From Pseudoduganella guangdongensis (GTDB taxonomy: Bacteria; Pseudomonadota; Gammaproteobacteria; Burkholderiales; Burkholderiaceae_D), in assembly GCF_009857475.1 (NCBI RefSeq), contig NZ_WWCJ01000006.1, positions 1-64,000 of the forward strand: 64,000 nucleotides of DNA, given 5' to 3'. Position 1 is the stretch's first letter; each line of letters begins with the position of its first letter. The notes under the pieces were generated by a model that worked only from the letters and a program-made list of their open reading frames with translations, had not been told where the DNA came from and made no database searches. The position numbers were made by a program, and so were the translations under genes. This document shows, one piece after another, positions 61,366 through 64,000 of this stretch.

Positions 61366-61785
61366 CTATTCGAATACCTTCCCACCGACAGCCCGCATCG
61401 CAGCGGCCATTTGGCGGTCAAAAGTTGCCAAAATTGCTCCCGTGCGCAAAGCCAAGTCCAGGTAGCTCGCATCGTAGACGGTGAGTCCGCACAAACGTGC
61501 TCGATGCAATACTTGCCGCCTTTGCAATACAGGTGAAACAGCCTCGATCCCCAGCGGCAAGGCATCCACCGCCTGTAAAAACTCTTCGGCCTGGGCCAGT
61601 GTCAACACTCCCCGCCGCTCAGCCACTAACAAACCGTTGGCAACCTCCAGATGCAAGAACGCCGGGGCCATAAGTTCGAAATCGGCCAAGTGATCGCGCA
61701 GGCGCGCTGCACAAGCCTTCTCAATGCTATCTTGTCGAGCAAATTGCCAAGCCAGGATCATGGAAGCATCCAGCACCAACTTCAT
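61366..61785 (-). CDS. vapC: PIN-domain toxin (VapC type)
   Basis: This 139-residue PIN RNase has acidic active-site residues in 'LVLDASMILAW' (Asp), 'FLHLEVANGLL' (Glu), 'YDASYLDLAL' (Asp) and 'ILATFDRQM' (Asp). Its ATG overlaps the antitoxin stop as ATGA. The pair is more AT-rich than its neighbours, in line with lateral transfer. VapC toxins cleave tRNA or rRNA; the target here is unknown. Confidence 0.9.
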   Translation of the reverse strand: MKLVLDASMILAWQFARQDSIEKACAARLRDHLADFELMAPAFLHLEVANGLLVAERRGVLTLAQAEEFLQAVDALPLGIEAVSPVLQRRQVLHRARLCGLTVYDASYLDLALRTGAILATFDRQMAAAMRAVGGKVFE

Positions 61786-62024
61786 GTCCGGCCTTCGCGA
61801 ATCCAGTCCCGGATTTCGTCATCGCCAACCCCTTTGATCAATTCAATTTTGCGCAACGCATCGATAGTGGCTTGGATGTCCTGGCGCGCCTTGGCTTCGG
61901 ACGGGATAAGGTCCGCTACCGGCTTACCGCGCACAGAAATGGTGAATCGCTGCCCCTCCCCAACCTCGCGCAGCAACTCGGAAAGACGGGCTTTTGCGTC
62001 GAAAGCGCCTACTTCACGGTACAT
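61782..62024 (-). CDS. Phd/YefM-family antitoxin
   Basis: This 80-residue protein has an N-terminal Phd/YefM DNA-binding domain ('EVGAFDAKARLSELLREVGE', 'FTISVRGKPVADLIPSE') and a C-terminal toxin-binding tail ('IRDWIREGRT'). It is coupled to the PIN toxin. GGGAGG precedes the ATG, and a dedicated promoter with direct repeats lies just upstream, suiting autoregulation by the pair. Confidence 0.9.
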   Translation of the reverse strand: MYREVGAFDAKARLSELLREVGEGQRFTISVRGKPVADLIPSEAKARQDIQATIDALRKIELIKGVGDDEIRDWIREGRT

Positions 62025-62040
62025 TTTTGGCCTCCCAAAC

Positions 62041-62086
62041 TAGTTCAATGCCTAGTTCAGTATAGGTCGGCTCACGACGTGATCAA
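62041..62086 (-). promoter_or_regulatory. Promoter and repeat operator of the toxin-antitoxin pair
   Basis: On the minus strand TTGATC (62081-62086) and TATACT (62059-62064) are 16 bp apart. Two copies of TGAACTA, spaced 12 bp start to start, occupy 62041-62059, at and just past the likely start of transcription, where a Phd-type complex would bind. The -35 lies inside the end of the tetR gene. Confidence 0.65.
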
Positions 62087-62707
62087 GCCTGCGCCGCGCA
62101 GGAACAGGTCGAGGCCGGTTTCGAATGTGCGCTCGAAATGCTCGGGGGAAAAGTATTCGCCGGCGGCGGCCAGCTCGGGAAAGTCGCGCGCCAGCTCGGC
62201 ATCACCCACCGGGTGCAGGGAGGACGGCCCCTTGGCATAGCCGGCGATTTCATCCAGCGCCGCCCCCACCAGGAAGTACGCCATGGCGCGGAAAGTGCGC
62301 GCCGCCGCCTCGCGCCCGAGTCCAGCCGCCAGCAGCGCCAGCAAAATCTCGTTCAGGAAACGCACACATACCGCCGAGTTAAGACGGTGCACCGACAGCA
62401 CCGGCAAGAAATGCGGATGCCGCAAATTCATCGCCCGCCAGCCGCGCGCCAGTCCGCGCAGGCGCGCCACCGGCTCCAACGCGTGCGGCGGCACGGCGAC
62501 ACTCGCCACCAGGCGGTCGACCAGCGCATCCAGCAGGTGATCCTTGTTGGGGAAATGGTGGTAGATGCTCATCGCCTCGCAGCCCAGCTTCTCGCCGAGC
62601 TTGCGCATGCTGAAGGCGGCCAGCCCGATCTCACCGATCAGCTCCAGCGCGGCCAGTTCGATGCGCTCCGGGGTCAGCGCTGTGCGTTTTGTTGTGTTTC
62701 CACTCAT
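62072..62707 (-). CDS. TetR/AcrR-family repressor
   Basis: This 211-residue repressor has an N-terminal HTH (residues 9-55, 'ERIELAALELIGEIGLAAFS', 'KLGEKLGCEAMSIYHHFPNK') and a TetR_C ligand domain. ATG 62707 (MSGNTTKR) is the natural start. It is divergent from the MAPEG gene, 56 bp away, with a 13-bp palindrome between them, so it likely represses that gene and itself. The effector is unknown. Confidence 0.92.
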   Translation of the reverse strand: MSGNTTKRTALTPERIELAALELIGEIGLAAFSMRKLGEKLGCEAMSIYHHFPNKDHLLDALVDRLVASVAVPPHALEPVARLRGLARGWRAMNLRHPHFLPVLSVHRLNSAVCVRFLNEILLALLAAGLGREAAARTFRAMAYFLVGAALDEIAGYAKGPSSLHPVGDAELARDFPELAAAGEYFSPEHFERTFETGLDLFLRGAGLITS

Positions 62708-62732
62708 GTGTTGATATTCTAACACCCACAAC

Positions 62733-62745
62733 CTTACAGTGTAAG
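62733..62745. promoter_or_regulatory. TetR operator between tetR and the MAPEG gene
   Basis: CTTACAGTGTAAG is a perfect palindrome around a central G. It overlaps a plausible -10 (TACAGT, 62735-62740) with TTGATA at 62711-62716, 18 bp upstream, for the MAPEG gene. The position in the divergent gap fits TetR-family autorepression. Confidence 0.65.
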
Positions 62746-62763
62746 TCCATAGGAGACGTCCCC

Positions 62764-63171
62764 ATGCTCATCCCTGAAACCTATCTGCCCACCCTCTGGG
62801 CGCTGGCTGCCGCCGGCGCCCTCGTACTGTTCCAGCTGATCGTGGCCGACGTTGCCGCCATCCGCGCCGGCCACCAAGCCGGCACACCCGTTCCGCCCGA
62901 TTCCAGCAAATTCATCTTCCGCGCCGCGCGCGCCCACGCCAACACCAACGAAAGCATTGCCGCCTTCCTGCTGTTCGCCGTGGCCGGCATCATGTCCGGT
63001 GCCGCTGCCGGCTGGCTCAATGCCCTGGCCTGGGCCTATATCGCCTGCCGCGTGGCGCATATGCTCAGCTACTACGCCAACCGGAAATTGGCACGCTCCA
63101 CGGCATTCGGCCTCAGCCTGGTGGCCTTGCTGGCCATGCTGGCGACCGTGCTGCAGGCTTGGATGAAGTAG
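62764..63171 (+). CDS. MAPEG-family membrane protein
   Basis: This 135-residue protein has four TM helices and the MAPEG pattern: 'FQLIVADVAAIRAG', 'FRAARAHANTNESIAAFLLF' with the conserved Arg-His-Asn-E, and 'AYIACRVAHMLSYY'. Eukaryotic relatives conjugate glutathione or make eicosanoids; bacterial ones are mostly uncharacterised. An AGGAG site lies 8 bases before the ATG. A divergent TetR gene is its likely repressor. Confidence 0.88.
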   Translation: MLIPETYLPTLWALAAAGALVLFQLIVADVAAIRAGHQAGTPVPPDSSKFIFRAARAHANTNESIAAFLLFAVAGIMSGAAAGWLNALAWAYIACRVAHMLSYYANRKLARSTAFGLSLVALLAMLATVLQAWMK

Positions 63172-63249
63172 ACACAGATGGTTGCAAATTACGCGGGGAA
63201 TCCGCAGATGCCGGTTTAGAATGGGCTACACATATCTTCGGAGATTGCC

Positions 63250-63552
63250 ATGAAAATCATCGCTGCTGCCCTGCTGATGTCCGCCGCGCTCACCGCCCAG
63301 GCGAATGAGCCCGAGCAGCTGGCCAAGTCGAAAAGCTGCTTCGCCTGCCACGCCATGGCCAAGAAGCTGGTCGGCCCATCCTTCAAAGATGTCGCCGCCA
63401 AGTACAAGAGCGATAAGGGAGCCGAAGACAAGCTGGTGCTGAAGATCCTGCAAGGCGGGTCCGGCGTCTGGGGCGCGGTACCGATGCCGCCCAACCAGGT
63501 AACCGACGCCGAGGCTCACCAGCTGGTGCGATGGGTGCTGGCGCAGAAGTAA
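63250..63552 (+). CDS. Small class I cytochrome c (c551/c552-like)
   Basis: This 100-residue periplasmic electron carrier has a signal peptide (MKIIAAALLMSAALTAQA), heme-attachment CFACH, and the distal Met ligand in 'GAVPMPPNQV', followed by 'DAEAHQLVRWVLAQK'. The mature domain of about 82 residues is the size of cytochrome c551. CGGAGA precedes the ATG. It likely passes electrons between a quinol or nitrite system and a terminal oxidase. The partner is not in the window. Confidence 0.95.
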   Translation: MKIIAAALLMSAALTAQANEPEQLAKSKSCFACHAMAKKLVGPSFKDVAAKYKSDKGAEDKLVLKILQGGSGVWGAVPMPPNQVTDAEAHQLVRWVLAQK

Positions 63553-63617
63553 GCGCTAACGGAAGAACAACGCGTCCTGGTCTGCCTTCACGGCGGCCAG
63601 GCCGGCCAGCCCCCACC

Positions 63618-64000
63618 TCAGCGCCAGTTTCCCTCCACCGCCAGCGTTACCCCCGAGTGCAACTGGTAAGTACCCGCTTCCGCCAGTCTCAGCTCCACCG
63701 GCGAGCCGAGCGGGATAGGCGCCTTGAAACGCGCCGAAATCGCGCTCAGGCGGACACCCTCCGCCTGCTCCAGCACCGCGCACGCCCTTGCCACCGAATG
63801 CATGCCGTGGATTATCGGCGCGTTCATCCCCAGCAAGCGCGCCGACCATGGCCACAGGTGGATCGGATTCCAGTCCCCCGACACCGCCGCGTATTCGCGC
63901 CCGGCCGATGCCGAAAGTAACCACTCACCGATCCGCTGCCCCGCGCTGCCAGCCACCGCCCTGCTGCGCTGCGCAGCAGGCGCCTTCCGCTTGCCGCGTA
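63618..64000 (-). CDS. MaoC-like acyl-dehydratase, C-terminal part (runs off window)
   Basis: The frame is open from the right edge to the stop at 63618 and encodes about 127 residues. The hotdog-fold hydratase motif 'YAAVSGDWNPIHLWPWSARL' with 'GMNAPIIHGMHSVARACA' carries the catalytic Asp and His of MaoC/hydratase-2 proteins. The N-terminal half lies outside the window. It is convergent with the cytochrome gene, 65 bp away. The substrate is presumably an enoyl- or hydroxyacyl-CoA. Confidence 0.85.
   Translation of the reverse strand, partial: RGKRKAPAAQRSRAVAGSAGQRIGEWLLSASAGREYAAVSGDWNPIHLWPWSARLLGMNAPIIHGMHSVARACAVLEQAEGVRLSAISARFKAPIPLGSPVELRLAEAGTYQLHSGVTLAVEGNWR

Noticed and set aside
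57862-61536. A 1224-codon open frame antisense to dnaE
   Set aside because: It has no domain and shadow composition, and dnaE on the other strand is complete and unmistakable.
63556-63924. A 122-codon minus-strand frame over the MaoC gene
   Set aside because: It is a different frame from the MaoC-like protein, which carries the hydratase motif; this one shows only Gly/Arg-rich shadow sequence.
1-64000. CRISPR arrays, rRNA genes and riboswitches
   Set aside because: I saw no regularly spaced repeats, no rRNA-like stretches and no recognisable riboswitch core in any leader.

Overview
The window is high-GC DNA with long, closely packed genes. It most resembles a betaproteobacterium of the Oxalobacteraceae (Massilia/Duganella/Telluria/Janthinobacterium type). 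The reasons are the gene order yebC-purD-hemF-nadD-rsfS-rlmH-maf-rng, a PEP-CTERM exosortase substrate behind a sigma-54-type promoter, a VirK/YbjX protein, a DUF6139-like protein, two separate MCPs and a long GGGGTCAGGTCTGAC-type palindrome. This assignment is inferred from gene content, not from a marker-gene comparison. No rRNA, CRISPR array, transposase, integrase or prophage is visible. No stretch above 300 bases lacks a gene; the largest gaps are 34448-34696, 3945-4174 and 45201-45397.

Layout. 1-6.4 kb: two periplasmic solute-binding proteins, a LysR regulator divergent from a PcaD-like hydrolase, and a cheW-MCP pair. 6.4-11.7 kb: an iron-uptake operon (TonB receptor, two small membrane proteins, PepSY membrane protein) behind a Fur-box promoter, divergent from a second LysR regulator. 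11.8-19.2 kb: a secreted alpha/beta hydrolase, small coiled-coil/TM ORFs, tRNA-Thr(CGT) with its own promoter and terminator, fbp, pepN, a DUF4136 lipoprotein overlapping a membrane-anchored C13 (legumain-like) peptidase. 19.2-27.5 kb: a minus-strand run that looks like one surface-polysaccharide operon. It starts with a PEP-CTERM protein behind a sigma-54 promoter and continues with a sterol-desaturase-type hydroxylase, a processive GT2 synthase, a bactofilin-like protein, WecB, a YaiO-like beta-barrel, a polytopic membrane protein and an anchored hydrolase. 27.7-34.4 kb: quinone oxidoreductase with a 42-residue membrane peptide, a secreted hydrolase, methylglyoxal synthase, a DMT exporter and a Tat-exported PhoD-type phosphatase with an Ala-rich insert. 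34.7-41.5 kb: the housekeeping operon.

41.6-45.2 kb holds the most unusual locus: a MoxR/RavA-type AAA+ ATPase whose C-terminal half is a GLUG-like beta-helix, followed by a ViaA-like VWA protein with an N-terminal LRAT/NlpC-P60-like papain-fold domain. It lies between a perfect 37-bp inverted repeat and an AT-rich region shared with a divergent MCP. I propose it as a diversified RavA-ViaA-type system, possibly a conflict or stress system; its function is unknown.

45.4-64 kb: MCP, hydrolase, heptosyltransferase WaaF divergent from an O-antigen-ligase/GT9 fusion, a FixL/FixJ-like two-component pair with a MASE1-like sensor, VirK and DUF6139 proteins, a KTSC/SGNH-like/MBOAT O-acetylation operon, dnaE, a PIN/Phd toxin-antitoxin pair with its own promoter, a TetR regulator divergent from a MAPEG protein with a palindromic operator, a small cytochrome c and the C-terminal part of a MaoC-type protein that runs off the right edge.
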